Notes under the pieces: model-generated
The model's input: the letters and a program-made list of their open reading frames with translations, nothing else
What the model was told of the DNA's origin: nothing
Databases searched by the model: none
Program-made: the position numbers and the translations under genes
Shown here: positions 36,763 through 45,166 of the stretch, piece after piece
Layout of the letters: the number at the start of each line of letters is the position of its first letter
Position numbering within the stretch: the first letter of the stretch is position 1
Assembly: GCA_025041195.1 (NCBI GenBank)
Contig: JAKCFM010000002.1
Coordinates: 248,001-312,000 of the forward strand
Source: Halobacteriales archaeon YIM A00013
Lineage (GTDB): Archaea > Halobacteriota > Halobacteria > Halobacteriales > Haloarculaceae
Length of the DNA: 64,000 nucleotides
Direction: 5' to 3'

Positions 36763-37437
36763 TCAGCTTGTCGACGTGAACATGAACAGCCAGAGCAGGC
36801 TTTTCTCCGAATCCACCAGGATAAGTGTTTCATCCCAGTGCGGTATCCCGTCAAACCATTCGGACCACTGGATTTCTTCGAGTCGATAGCCAGTGATCTG
36901 CTCATATCGCCCTCCAATCACAGCGTCAGTAAACTGACGACCAAGCGCTTTTGCCGTCGCATCCGTCCCACTGAACGATTCATATGCACCACCACGAATC
37001 AATAGCCACGCAAGATAGCCATCGACGAAGACTGGATGGTACGAATCGAACGTCTGTGAATCGTCCGTGGCTCTCGAACGATGGTTAGTATCACTATACC
37101 AATGATAGCCAGAGAAGCCATTCTCCGTGTTTAACTCCGGAATAGCCTCGTTGAGTTCGGGTGAACGGAGGAAATCCTCCAGGAACGCCGTCGTGCTGAG
37201 CAATCCATGAACATTCGCATTCGGTGTTTCTTCAACGTATTCGAGGACACCCTCCTCATCGACGATTTCGAACTTCCGGAGCACGGCCTTCCCAGTTCTC
37301 GTGATGGCATCAATCTCAGAAATGACCGCAGTAATCGAGTCGTTCTCGACTGGAAGCTCCTCCAGCGTCAGTCGAGTAACGAGCTGTTCGTACTCCGCGT
37401 TGCTCAGGGAGTCACGGTCTTCATCCAGCAGGGACAT
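36763..37437 (-). CDS. Unknown soluble protein inserted in module copy 1
   Basis: The 224-residue acidic protein has no signal or membrane segment. Visible features are an N-terminal charged helix (DSLSNAEYEQLVTRLTLEELP), GFSGYHWYSD and a Trp-rich C-terminus (IQWSEWFDGIPHWDE, SLLWLFMF). I recognise no family. It reads against the module and ends 21 bp after the helical-protein gene, occupying the space where PolB2 follows directly in copy 2. It is therefore part of an insertion. Confidence 0.6.
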   Translation of the reverse strand: MSLLDEDRDSLSNAEYEQLVTRLTLEELPVENDSITAVISEIDAITRTGKAVLRKFEIVDEEGVLEYVEETPNANVHGLLSTTAFLEDFLRSPELNEAIPELNTENGFSGYHWYSDTNHRSRATDDSQTFDSYHPVFVDGYLAWLLIRGGAYESFSGTDATAKALGRQFTDAVIGGRYEQITGYRLEEIQWSEWFDGIPHWDETLILVDSEKSLLWLFMFTSTS

Positions 37438-37700
37438 GGATACAACTACTATCCAATTCTATATCAATAGTTGGTAACGGGATATGTACGACCGGTCAGC
37501 TATTGGTCCGTCGTCAGTGGTTGTGAAGTTCATTCAACCACCTCAAGACCGTCACGTTCGGAGCGGGACGCAAGCGCCGGCTCGATTGATACATCCTGAA
37601 TTTCAATGATTTATTCTCCCCGCGGTCTGCATTCAGCACCCAATCTACCGTGACCGACACAGCTCACATGATGATGGCTGACTCCAAGGAGGAAACACAC

Positions 37701-37793
37701 GCGCGATCATCCTCGTTGATCAGCTTTTCGAATATCCCTGTGACCACACCAACGCCAGTGACCTGTTGAATCATCAGAATCGACTTCCTGGGC
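37701..37793 (+). pseudogene. Relic of the module's 96-aa helical gene
   Basis: Within the 380-bp gap 37438-37817, the bases from 37701 translate, with one frameshift, to RDHPR then DQLFEYPCDHTNASDLLNHQNRLPG. This matches RDQPRFDQLFDYAREHADASGLLNHQEPLLP of the intact gene. No start or coiled-coil tail remains. The relic lies in the plus orientation upstream of PolB2, where the helical gene would be in an uninterrupted module. The rest of the gap shows nothing recognisable. Confidence 0.75.
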
Positions 37794-37817
37794 GTTTCAA
37801 GCGGATAAACTGGATCC

Positions 37818-38231
37818 CTACGACTCCTCAGCCGTCGCTGCCGCTCGAACCGCCGGCGAATGCGCGGCAATTTCGACCACGAGTTCGTGGAGTTTCACAT
37901 CGAATGCCGGGTTGGCGAGCTGATAAAAATCCGAGTTGCCGTGCGTGTGTGCCACCTCCACGATGTCGTACTCGATGAGCGTCGCAATCTGCTCACGGAA
38001 CGTGTTCGGCGTGATCGACGCCCGTTCACAGAGCGTCGAGGTCGGGAGCGGCCGCACGGCGTTCTGTAGGGCCTGAATGATTCTGAGTTTGCTCTCGGGC
38101 GTGAACACGGTCAGCAACGGCGACTCTTCGAACGGCGCTTCGACGAACTGGGCGTCGGAATCGACCGCGTTCGTCTGTGTCGTCGCATCCACTCGATCAG
38201 AACCATCCGATGACGGATTCGACTGAGCCAT
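37818..38231 (-). CDS. Winged-helix transcriptional regulator
   Basis: The 137-residue protein has an acidic Ser/Thr-rich N-terminus and then a winged HTH (PESKLRIIQALQNAVRPLPTS, ERASITPNTFREQIATLIEY, VEVAHTHGNSDFYQLANP), of the type common in halophile single-domain regulators. ATG at 38229-38231 is preferred since an AT-rich box (aacttatg on the minus strand, about 38255-38262) lies 25-30 bp upstream; an ATG at 38285 would lengthen it by 18 residues. It sits divergently in front of PolB2 copy 1, so it may control that gene; this is positional inference only. Confidence 0.72.
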   Translation of the reverse strand: MAQSNPSSDGSDRVDATTQTNAVDSDAQFVEAPFEESPLLTVFTPESKLRIIQALQNAVRPLPTSTLCERASITPNTFREQIATLIEYDIVEVAHTHGNSDFYQLANPAFDVKLHELVVEIAAHSPAVRAAATAEES

Positions 38232-38485
38232 ACCCAGAGATGCGAACACAACTGCATAAGTTTGCTGATCAGAATTAGTTTCCATCCGCAATTGATTTCG
38301 GACGAATGGATCAATTATGTCATAGATTCGGTTGGATCGATGTTCGACAGCGATGCGGGACCTTCCACCGCAACACACGAGACGAGCGCTGTCACACCCA
38401 TGGGAGCTGATATGCGATATGCAATTCGGGGGCGATTGAACCAGACCGTCGGTTCCAGGCACGTTCATAGTGGGGAACTCGTCGT

Positions 38486-38550
38486 GTGAAATCCTGGAAA
38501 TCCGGAAACAGCCCGATGTTGCTTATCCGCGCACCCGACGTAGCTGACCC
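38486..38550 (+). promoter_or_regulatory. Probable promoter of PolB2 copy 1 transcript
   Basis: TGAAATCCTGGAAA (38487-38500) resembles the TGAAATCCCAGAAA box upstream of the RecA-like gene, and GCTTATCCGCG (38521-38531) resembles its TATA-like GCTTATTCCCG. The TATA-like box is about 27 bp before ATG 38551. Because insertions cut PolB2 copy 1 from its operon, an own promoter is needed; this one appears related to the operon promoter. Confidence 0.45.
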
Positions 38551-38634
38551 ATGAGACCCCCCAGCGAATGCACAGTCACTCGATTGAGCCGGCCAGCAAC
38601 CACAGAACGCCACAGTCACCTGACAGCGCACTAA
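38551..38634 (+). CDS. 27-codon upstream reading frame coupled to PolB2 copy 1
   Basis: ATG at 38551 opens a 27-codon frame that ends TAA at 38632-38634; the final A is the first base of the PolB2 ATG (TAATG). The start is at leaderless distance from the TATA-like box at 38521. It could be a leader peptide that couples translation, or simply leftover sequence of the insertion. It has no counterpart in copy 2, where the helical-protein gene overlaps the PolB2 start instead. Confidence 0.4.
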   Translation: MRPPSECTVTRLSRPATTERHSHLTAH

Positions 38635-40775
38635 TGGCCTACACGTTCGACTTTCTCGACGACGGTCGCGTACTGGCGTGGGAGCTCACAGCCGACGGCG
38701 TCGACTACACAGTCAAGACCGGATACGCGCCCAGATTTTTCGTTGGGCCCCGCTCGCCGAAGACCGATGTCGATCTCGACCCTCTCAAGGAACTCTACGA
38801 GAACCATCCGGACGTCGTCGCCGTCGAACGCCTCGAACGTCGGCCAGGCTTTCGTCGTGAGCACGAATCCGTGCTGGCGATCGACGCCACCCACGTTGGT
38901 GCAATCGCTTCGCTTGCCGAACAGGCACGACAGCTACCTGCCATTCCGATCGGTGACGTCACGACATTCAACGTCGATTTCTCCAGGGAGTTCCGATACT
39001 GTCTGGAAACTGGCCACGATCCAACGCCCGCTCGCAGTCCAACGACGCTCACGCTTTCCGTTTCACTCCCCGAAACCGCTGGCGAGAAATACGGTGAACT
39101 CACCGTCGGGGAGAAAACGGTGACTGGTGAACCCGAAACAATCCTTGCGGCCGTCCAGACGGCAATCGACGATCGTGACCCCGACGTACTCATCTGCTCA
39201 AGTGCTGACATCATCCCAACGCTCTACTCGATGGCCGACGACGACGCGCTCGACTGGTTCTCACTGAGTCGCTGGCCCGGTGTCGAGTACCAGCAGCTTG
39301 CGACGCGATCGTCGTACGCGAGCTACGGGCAGATCGGGCATTCGCCGGCGCGCTACAACGTTCCCGGTCGTGGTATTGTCGATTGCTCGAACTCGTTTTT
39401 TCTCGGTCAGGCAAATCTCGATGGGATTCTTGATCTGGTCACCAGGTCACGAAAGCCACTTCAGGAGGCTGCCTGGGCGTCAATCGGGAACATCCTGACG
39501 GCGATCCAGATCTGTGAAGCGCACGATCAAGGCGTGTTGGTTCCGAATCATTCCTGGCGACACGAGCAGTTCAAATCGATGGGCACGCTTCACAACGCCG
39601 ATAGGGGCGGATTCACCTTTGCGTCGGAGGTGGGCCTTCACGAGAACGTACACGAACTCGATTTCGCCAGTCTCTATCCGAATATCATCTGCACGCGGAA
39701 CGTCTCGCCGGACGTGATTCGATGTGACTGTCACGCTGATCGCAGCGACGTTCCAGAACTCGGCTATTCGATCTGTGAGGAAGCGGGCTATCTCGGTGAC
39801 GTGCTCCAGCCGCTGATCGACGATCGCCAGGCGATCAAGGCCGAGCTCCGGCGAGAGCGAACAAGCGACCATCCCGATGCAGATCGAATCGAGTCGTTGT
39901 CCGGTCGGTCGGATGCGCTGAAGTGGATACTCGTCGCCTGTTTCGGCTACCAGGGATTCAATAACGCGAAGTTCGGACGCATCGAGTGCCACGAGGCGAT
40001 CAACGCGTTCGCTCGCGAGATCCTCCTCACCGCCAAAGACCACCTTGAGGCCGGTGGCTGGCGGGTCGTTCACGGCATCGTCGATTCGATCTGGGTGACA
40101 CCAGATCCAGACGCTGCTGACCAGCAACCGCTCGAAGAGATCGCCGCGACGGTTACCGAGGCCGTGGGCATCAAACTGGAGTATGAGGGCGAATTCGACT
40201 GGGTGGCGTTCGTCCCACAGCGCAACAGCGATGCCGGGGCCTTGACGAAATATTTCGGCAAGCACGCCGACAGAGACGAGTTCAAAATCAGGGGGATTGA
40301 GGCCAGACAGCGCTCGACGCCGTCGTTCATCGAATCGTTTCAAACCGAGTGTCTGGACTGTCTCGACAGGACCCGCTCTCCCGAGGCCGTGATCGGTGTG
40401 CTTGAGCGCGCAATTGCTCGGCTTCGGCGTGGCGACGTCGATCCCGCCGAACTCGTCGTCCGGAACCGAGTCTCAAAGCCAGCTAACGCTTACAGTCAGT
40501 ACACCACAAATGTCGCAGCACTCGAACGGGCTCGCGACCAAGGACTCACGATTCATCCCGGCCAGGACGTTCGGTATGTAGTCGTGAATGATGACAAACA
40601 ATCGCGCGACCGCGTGGCGCTCGCTCACGAAGCGCTGGATCGATACGACGCCGAGTACTACGTCACCGAACTCGTGCGAGCCACAGAGAGCATTCTCTCG
40701 CCGTTGGGGTGGAAACGAGACCGAATCCAAGCAGAGTTAGAAGGGACCGAGGAAGTAGACCTCAGGAGCTTTTGA
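38634..40775 (+). CDS. polB2: PolB2-type family B DNA polymerase (module copy 1)
   Basis: The 713-residue protein has the family B palm: motif A LDFASLYPNII (Asp343), motif B LKWILVACFGYQG (Lys430) and motif C GIVDSIWV (Asp484). Both catalytic Asps that bind metals survive, but the first Asp of the usual DTD is Ile and the NSxYG part of motif B is changed. The N-terminal exonuclease region (TLTLSVSL; DPDVLICSSAD) has lost the exonuclease acids, so proofreading is absent. These traits define PolB2, an archaeal polymerase linked to damage tolerance. It equals copy 2 in length. Its last codons and TGA (40773-40775) lie inside the degenerate terminal CRISPR repeat at 40768-40799. The gene is cut off from its partner genes by a 1.9-kb insertion. 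Confidence 0.9.
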   Translation: MAYTFDFLDDGRVLAWELTADGVDYTVKTGYAPRFFVGPRSPKTDVDLDPLKELYENHPDVVAVERLERRPGFRREHESVLAIDATHVGAIASLAEQARQLPAIPIGDVTTFNVDFSREFRYCLETGHDPTPARSPTTLTLSVSLPETAGEKYGELTVGEKTVTGEPETILAAVQTAIDDRDPDVLICSSADIIPTLYSMADDDALDWFSLSRWPGVEYQQLATRSSYASYGQIGHSPARYNVPGRGIVDCSNSFFLGQANLDGILDLVTRSRKPLQEAAWASIGNILTAIQICEAHDQGVLVPNHSWRHEQFKSMGTLHNADRGGFTFASEVGLHENVHELDFASLYPNIICTRNVSPDVIRCDCHADRSDVPELGYSICEEAGYLGDVLQPLIDDRQAIKAELRRERTSDHPDADRIESLSGRSDALKWILVACFGYQGFNNAKFGRIECHEAINAFAREILLTAKDHLEAGGWRVVHGIVDSIWVTPDPDAADQQPLEEIAATVTEAVGIKLEYEGEFDWVAFVPQRNSDAGALTKYFGKHADRDEFKIRGIEARQRSTPSFIESFQTECLDCLDRTRSPEAVIGVLERAIARLRRGDVDPAELVVRNRVSKPANAYSQYTTNVAALERARDQGLTIHPGQDVRYVVVNDDKQSRDRVALAHEALDRYDAEYYVTELVRATESILSPLGWKRDRIQAELEGTEEVDLRSF

Positions 40776-40928
40776 CCCTACGAGGATACGTCTGGAAACA
40801 GGCACAACCCTCACGACAACATCTTTGGCCCAGCTTCGACCCCACAAGGGTGCATCTGTAACGCAACGACAACGACTAACATCCGGTAGCTTTTTGAGGC
40901 TTCGACCCCACAAGGGTGCATCTGTAAC
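40768..40928 (-). CRISPR. CRISPR array 1 remnant (two repeats plus degenerate terminal repeat)
   Basis: Two identical 30-nt repeats lie at 40833-40862 and 40899-40928. A degenerate 32-nt version at 40768-40799 overlaps the end of PolB2. Spacers are 33 and 36 nt. On the plus strand the repeat starts GCTTCGACCCCACAAGGG and ends CTGTAAC; its complement ends GGGTCGAAGC, like halophile type I-B repeats. Orientation (minus strand, leader at right) follows from the degenerate repeat at the left end. No cas gene is next to it; its repeat differs from array 2 in the middle and at the far end. Confidence 0.85.
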
Positions 40929-41100
40929 AACCGTCCATATTGAGGTTACAAGCCCTATTATGGAAGATGTGGGTCTGTCGTTTCCGTCGACCCTCAATTC
41001 TGGGTCTCCCCCCGGGGGGTCGACGGAACCCTATCGTACTTTCTTCCCCCCGTCGGGTCTGGTTTGGAAATGTTCTTTTTCCACTTTCACGGAGGATTGG
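40929..41100 (-). promoter_or_regulatory. Leader of CRISPR array 1 with conserved hairpin
   Basis: Starting 53 nt from the last repeat is a 47-nt inverted repeat (40982-41028) with a perfect 12-bp stem, TTCCGTCGACCC pairing with GGGTCGACGGAA, and a loop holding CCCCCCGGG. Array 2 has the same element at the same distance. On the minus strand the 53 nt between include an AT-rich patch (ccataatagg, about 40953-40962). The leader's outer limit is not defined. Confidence 0.65.
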
Positions 41101-41543
41101 AGTATCCCCCTCGGTATATGGCGGGGTGCCTACTCTTGGCCTGAAGGGTTCGCATCCCCCACAACGAATGGGTATAGGTCTGTAATTTCCGGGACCTCGT
41201 CGAGTACCTGCTCTGTGTCCCAACCGCCGCTACTTCTGCGAGCCGGATGCTGTCTATGCATCTCTTTTCCCCTCGTCCAGCGGACGCTGGGTGAGCTGTA
41301 CGTCCTATGATTCCCTACAGCCGCCAGCTGCCCGAGGCTGGACCTCACGGGCAAGGGAGCTTGGTGACTCCGGGTAGGCTCGATGTCGATAGCATCAATC
41401 GACACCGCGTGGCGAAGCTACCGCGTCCCGCCAACTGACATATAGCCAGCAACGGTCACAGAAACCTTCGCTCGTATACCTCATTAGATTTCTTGCCACT
41501 TGCTACCATTGAGCATTATACTATAGTAGGCCGACTAGCCTCT
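41101..41543. other. Gene-free stretch between array 1 leader and TnpB
   Basis: No reading frame here looks coding. From about 41310 the sequence is rich in short GC hairpins and may be the left end of the TnpB-bearing element. In a typical type I-B locus cas6 would begin in this area; no cas remnant could be recognised. Confidence 0.4.
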
Positions 41544-42776
41544 ATGGAAACAACAAAAAAGGAGGTAAATCGGACGATCATCTGCAAGTTAGCATCCTCA
41601 CAGCGAAAAGACGAGCACGTCCAAACTACCATTGATGCCTGGCAGGAAATGGCTGGCTGGTTCTCCGACCAGGCGATGTCTTTCCAACCGTCTCAATGGA
41701 GTTCACCGACGAGTTCGAACATCATAAATAACACACTCAAACGTGAATTTCCCGGCGATAACGGTATTATGGCGGCTCACGCCCAGCAAGCAGGCATCAA
41801 GGTCCTGGAAGCCTACAAATCCTGGAACAGTAACGGGCGACCGTCAGATTCTCATCCGAGTGGCCAGTTTGGCGACGCTACCTATATGCGGTTTCGTGTC
41901 GATTATTTCGAGCTTGCTGCCAACGATTCCGGGTACGGAGTGAAGTTAAAGCTCAGTCCGGGCGTTCACGAGTGGTTTCGGATCATTGGTGGCGAGCACC
42001 AGCACAGGGATCTTGCGCGAATTCTCGACGAGAATGACCAAATGACCCATGGTTCAGCCGAACTGCACCGACAAGTAGACAGCTTGCTGTTTCTGCACAT
42101 CACGACGAAAGAACAGGTGGCAGTTGTCACCCCTGACCTGGATGAAGTTGACCACGTCGTCGGGGTTGACCTGGGTGAACGGACAATCTACACCGCTGGA
42201 GCAATTTCGTCACTCGATGGAGATTGGAGCGAGGTCTCGAAAGACCAACCTGCTATCGAACCAGGCCGAGAGTTTCGCCACCATCGCGATCGACTGACAG
42301 ACAAACGATCACAACTGCAAGCCGCCGGCGATCTTCAGGGAGTAAAAGCGTGTGAAGACGAGCATGCCCGATATACGGATCAAGTGACGCACCAGGCTTC
42401 GCGCGCGGTCATTGAATACGCCGAACAGTTTACCCCATGCGTGATTGTGCTCGAAGACCTCACCAACTACCGCGAGACAGCCCACGACCCGATCCACGAG
42501 TGGCCATTTCACCAACTCCAAGAAAAAATCCGCTATAAGGCCAAAGAACAAGGAATACCCGTCGCGGATATTGATCCAGCAGGAACGAGTAACACATGCC
42601 ACCAGTGCGGAACCATGGACCGAGCGTTCCGGGACCGAAATGAGTTCGAGTGTGAGTGCTGCGGGCTCGAATATCACGCCGATGCGAACGCAGCATTCAA
42701 TATCGCCAAATTATGGGTGCTGCGCTCACAGCACGATGATGTTTCGAGGATCAACGATTGTTCCATGTGGATCTGA
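41544..42776 (+). mobile_element. tnpB: TnpB (RNA-guided nuclease of IS200/IS605-type element), no TnpA seen
   Basis: The 410-residue protein has the TnpB RuvC triad (GVDLGERTIYTAG with the first Asp, IVLEDLTN with Glu, YHADANAAFNIA with the last Asp) and a four-Cys zinc ribbon (CHQCG and CECCG). All key residues are intact. ATG 41544 gives METTKKEVNRTII, the usual start; TTG 41493 is unlikely. No TnpA transposase gene is adjacent, so it is a solo TnpB of IS1341 type. The guide (omega) RNA would be expected to overlap the 3' end and the AT-rich 42777-42988 stretch, which has no gene. It lies just beyond the array 1 leader. Confidence 0.88.
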
Positions 42777-42988
42777 TCCTGTATACAGCTTGGCGTAGTC
42801 GAGGTGAACGGTCGAAGGAATATACTGGATAGCTGATACTAATACAGCTTCAAAAGTCTATCTTCCTCAAAATTGGCCAGTAATCAGTGTATACGATATT
42901 CATATCCGAACTTAGGAGAGTATACTCCAACTAAGTAGTACTGAGGAAGATTTTATATATTATTTGACCATAGATAACCATACAATTT

Positions 42989-43567
42989 ATGCCTAAATTC
43001 AGCCTGATATCGTCAGGGAAGATGGAATTGACATTCCCAGAGGAAAATCCAAATGTCGACGTTTGGGTCAAAGAAACGTTCGTCAGGGGTGATGAAAAAG
43101 AACGGGCAATCCTTACAGGAGATACGTATGAACTCCTAGCGAGGAAGAGTGACAGCGGAATCAGGGACTACCTCAACCCAAATTCGATAGATCTTACATT
43201 CGATGGAGAAGATAAGGTGTGGTTTGTCAATGTCGATGGCCTCGATCATCTCGCAGAGGTTGCTGATCAGCACGATTTTGCAGTAGCAACCGAAACCGAC
43301 ATCTTCCCGCTCTCTGAGGCGGTTACACATATTCAGAGGGGGGCTTCAATTGAGGTGGATTACTGCCAGAAGGCGGACAATAAGCTGAATTCGAAGCACG
43401 GAGAGATTCGCTCGACGAACACCAACATTCCGAAGATCGAATTCAAGCGAGAGGACAACCATAGAATGTGGGTCAAACCCGACGAAAATGGGAAGATCTG
43501 CCTATACACCCGTGATTCAGATTACCCCTTAGTGGGCACCGTCACATCTCTTACAATCGAAGATTGA
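42989..43567 (+). CDS. Unknown protein, 192 aa
   Basis: The soluble, charged product starts MPKFSLISSGKMELTF and has beta-rich alternating segments (SIDLTFDGEDKVWFVNVDGLD, IFPLSEAVTHIQRGAS, VGTVTSLTIED). No signal peptide, membrane helix or known motif is visible. An AT-rich upstream area (42940-42975, with tttatatatt) gives a good TATA-like element before the ATG. It is convergent with the gene at 43571 with three bases between stops. No family is recognised. Confidence 0.65.
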   Translation: MPKFSLISSGKMELTFPEENPNVDVWVKETFVRGDEKERAILTGDTYELLARKSDSGIRDYLNPNSIDLTFDGEDKVWFVNVDGLDHLAEVADQHDFAVATETDIFPLSEAVTHIQRGASIEVDYCQKADNKLNSKHGEIRSTNTNIPKIEFKREDNHRMWVKPDENGKICLYTRDSDYPLVGTVTSLTIED

Positions 43568-43570
43568 GTG

Positions 43571-43876
43571 TCAATCCCAGAATTCGATTCCTCTATCCCT
43601 TCTTATTTCACAAGTTCGCTGCCACTCGTTGATCGTGTCCGCTACTTTGTGGTGCATGAGATCGGTCTGCGGCTCGAACCGGATTGAGAGCAGATTTCCC
43701 AGGGTTTCTGGGCTGAAGTCCCTCCCTTCAGTTTGTTTCAGGTAGAGTGGCCCAAGGCCCGCACGGATAGCCCACTCAACAATCTCGTTTTTAGTCTCTG
43801 TGTCCAGCTCCGAAGCTATACTTTGAGCGATTTCGTCCGGGTCACGCTCTCGGATTTTGCATTCGTCCTCTGTCAT
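43571..43876 (-). CDS. Unknown acidic protein, 101 aa
   Basis: A mostly helical 101-residue protein (EIAQSIASELDTETKNEIVEWAIR-type N-terminal helices; C-terminal NEWQRTCEIRRDRGIEFWD). No motif is recognised. It is convergent with the 192-aa unknown gene and its start is near the possible short gene at 43937 on the other strand. Composition resembles other halophile accessory proteins. Confidence 0.55.
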   Translation of the reverse strand: MTEDECKIRERDPDEIAQSIASELDTETKNEIVEWAIRAGLGPLYLKQTEGRDFSPETLGNLLSIRFEPQTDLMHHKVADTINEWQRTCEIRRDRGIEFWD

Positions 43877-43936
43877 TCTATTCCAATCTCAATTTCAGAC
43901 CGCCTAATTAACAATCCATATGTGTACAGTATTAGC

Positions 43937-44158
43937 ATGGGGCAAACACGTAGGACATTCATTGGGTCCACCGTAGGATTCCTAACATGGGTCGGGTGGG
44001 AATCGACAGAGACAGCATCGCGTAAGGATCTTCCTGTTCGTAGCTGGCTGGGTGGACTACCGTCCGGGTGGGAGGCGATCAGATCTTTCTATGAATCGAC
44101 ACGTTGCTCTACGTCTGTAGGGCTACTTCGCTCTCCGGAGACCCCACACCGTATTTAG
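43937..44158 (+). CDS. Short frame with Tat-like N-terminus, probably truncated
   Basis: A 73-codon frame begins MGQTRRTFIGSTVGFLTWVG, which resembles a twin-arginine signal, but the following sequence ends after 50 residues without any recognised domain. A TATA-like taattaac lies about 30 bp upstream (43904-43911). It is either a remnant of an exported protein gene or a chance frame. Confidence 0.3.
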   Translation: MGQTRRTFIGSTVGFLTWVGWESTETASRKDLPVRSWLGGLPSGWEAIRSFYESTRCSTSVGLLRSPETPHRI

Positions 44159-44173
44159 ATTAACGTCGTTAGA

Positions 44174-44368
44174 TCAAAGAGTCCACATGAGCGATCCACC
44201 AATCTTGTCTGATTCTACATTACCCTCGTCGCGAAGTTGTCGGAGACGATGGTCAGCCCCTTGCCATTCAATTCCTAGATACTCTGCTATATCACTCGTC
44301 CCAGCGGGTTGTGTTGCTTGCACTGCCTCAATCACTTCGTCGTAAGTGATTCCTTTTTGAGTTGGCAT
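44174..44368 (-). CDS. Small winged-helix DNA-binding protein
   Basis: A 64-residue protein (ATG at 44366-44368) of a single HTH: ITYDEVIEAVQATQPAGTS, DIAEYLGIEWQGADHRLRQL, then DEGNVESDKIGGSLMWTL as the wing. This pattern is common in small halophile regulators. It overlaps the start area of the divergent broken HTH gene at 44383. Confidence 0.6.
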   Translation of the reverse strand: MPTQKGITYDEVIEAVQATQPAGTSDIAEYLGIEWQGADHRLRQLRDEGNVESDKIGGSLMWTL

Positions 44369-44382
44369 GGTCGAGGATTGAA

Positions 44383-45120
44383 AGCCCACAAAGCGAATAT
44401 GATGCTCGCGCCGTCGAACGCTATCAGAACCTCGTCCGCCAGCACACCCACATCGAGTTCCCCGAACTGCTGACCGGGAAGGCACTCGAGGTGCTGTACT
44501 ACCTCGACCAGCCGCAAACCGTCTCCGAGATCGCCGACCGGAGCGACAACTACCACAACACGGTCAACCGCGTCCTCAAGCGGTTTCGTGACCGTGGTCT
44601 CGTCGGACGGCCGACGGGTACGAGTTCAACGACGACTTCGATCGCCTCCACGCGTTCGCCCGTGAACTCGCACACCATCTGCATCGCCACCGCCTCGAAG
44701 CCGTTGCCCCGAAGGGCATGATTCTCTGAGAGGACTACGGCGAATTCCTCGCTCAGACCGAGACAGAGATCGACGCTGCAGGGTTCCACCGGCCTCGCTC
44801 GATTCGCGGCCTTCGACCTCCAGTTCCTGCTCACTGGCCACCACTACTATCTCTACTCCGAGGACCTCGACGCAGTCTCGCCGGCGGAGCTGTGTTGTCA
44901 CACGCTGTTAATCGACGACGGCAGCCGCCACCGCTCGTACTGTCTCCTTCTACTCAGCCACGTCGATGAGGAGGACCTCCGAGAGCAGGCGACGAAGTTT
45001 GACCTCGAAGACGAAATCGACGCCTTGCTCCGTTACCTCGAGACGCACGGCGAGGTCGATGACGAGCGGCTCCCGAAGTGGAACGAGTTCCAGGAGCTGA
45101 CGGCTGATTACGAGGTGCGA
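44383..45120 (+). pseudogene. Broken HTH regulator gene (two frameshifts and a stop)
   Basis: In-order pieces of one protein occur in three frames. From 44383 come FPELLTGKALEVLYYLDQP and the HTH QTVSEIADRSDNYHNTVNRV. After about 44615 the frame changes to GYEFNDDFDRLHAFARELAHH and LEAVAPKGMIL, then TGA where Trp is expected. After about 44785 it changes again to FDLQFLLTGHHYYLYSEDLD, SYCLLLLSHVDEEDLREQ and KWNEFQELTADYEVRL. The codon pattern and helices remain coherent across the breaks, so decay is recent. The protein was probably a DNA-binding regulator with a C-terminal sensor domain; family not named. Confidence 0.75.
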
Positions 45121-45166
45121 CTATCCAGAGACCGAACATCGTCACCAGCCGTGCTGTCTGCCAGCG

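Noticed and set aside
39480-40343. Long open frame (287 codons) on the minus strand inside PolB2 copy 1, with a similar one at 59204-60022 in copy 2
   Set aside because: It mirrors codon bias of the polymerase gene in GC-rich DNA; its presence in both copies follows from their sequence identity. No family motif is seen in its translation.
41029-41492. Search for a cas6 or cas8b remnant next to array 1
   Set aside because: No translation on either strand resembled Cas proteins; the stretch only shows GC hairpins before the TnpB gene.
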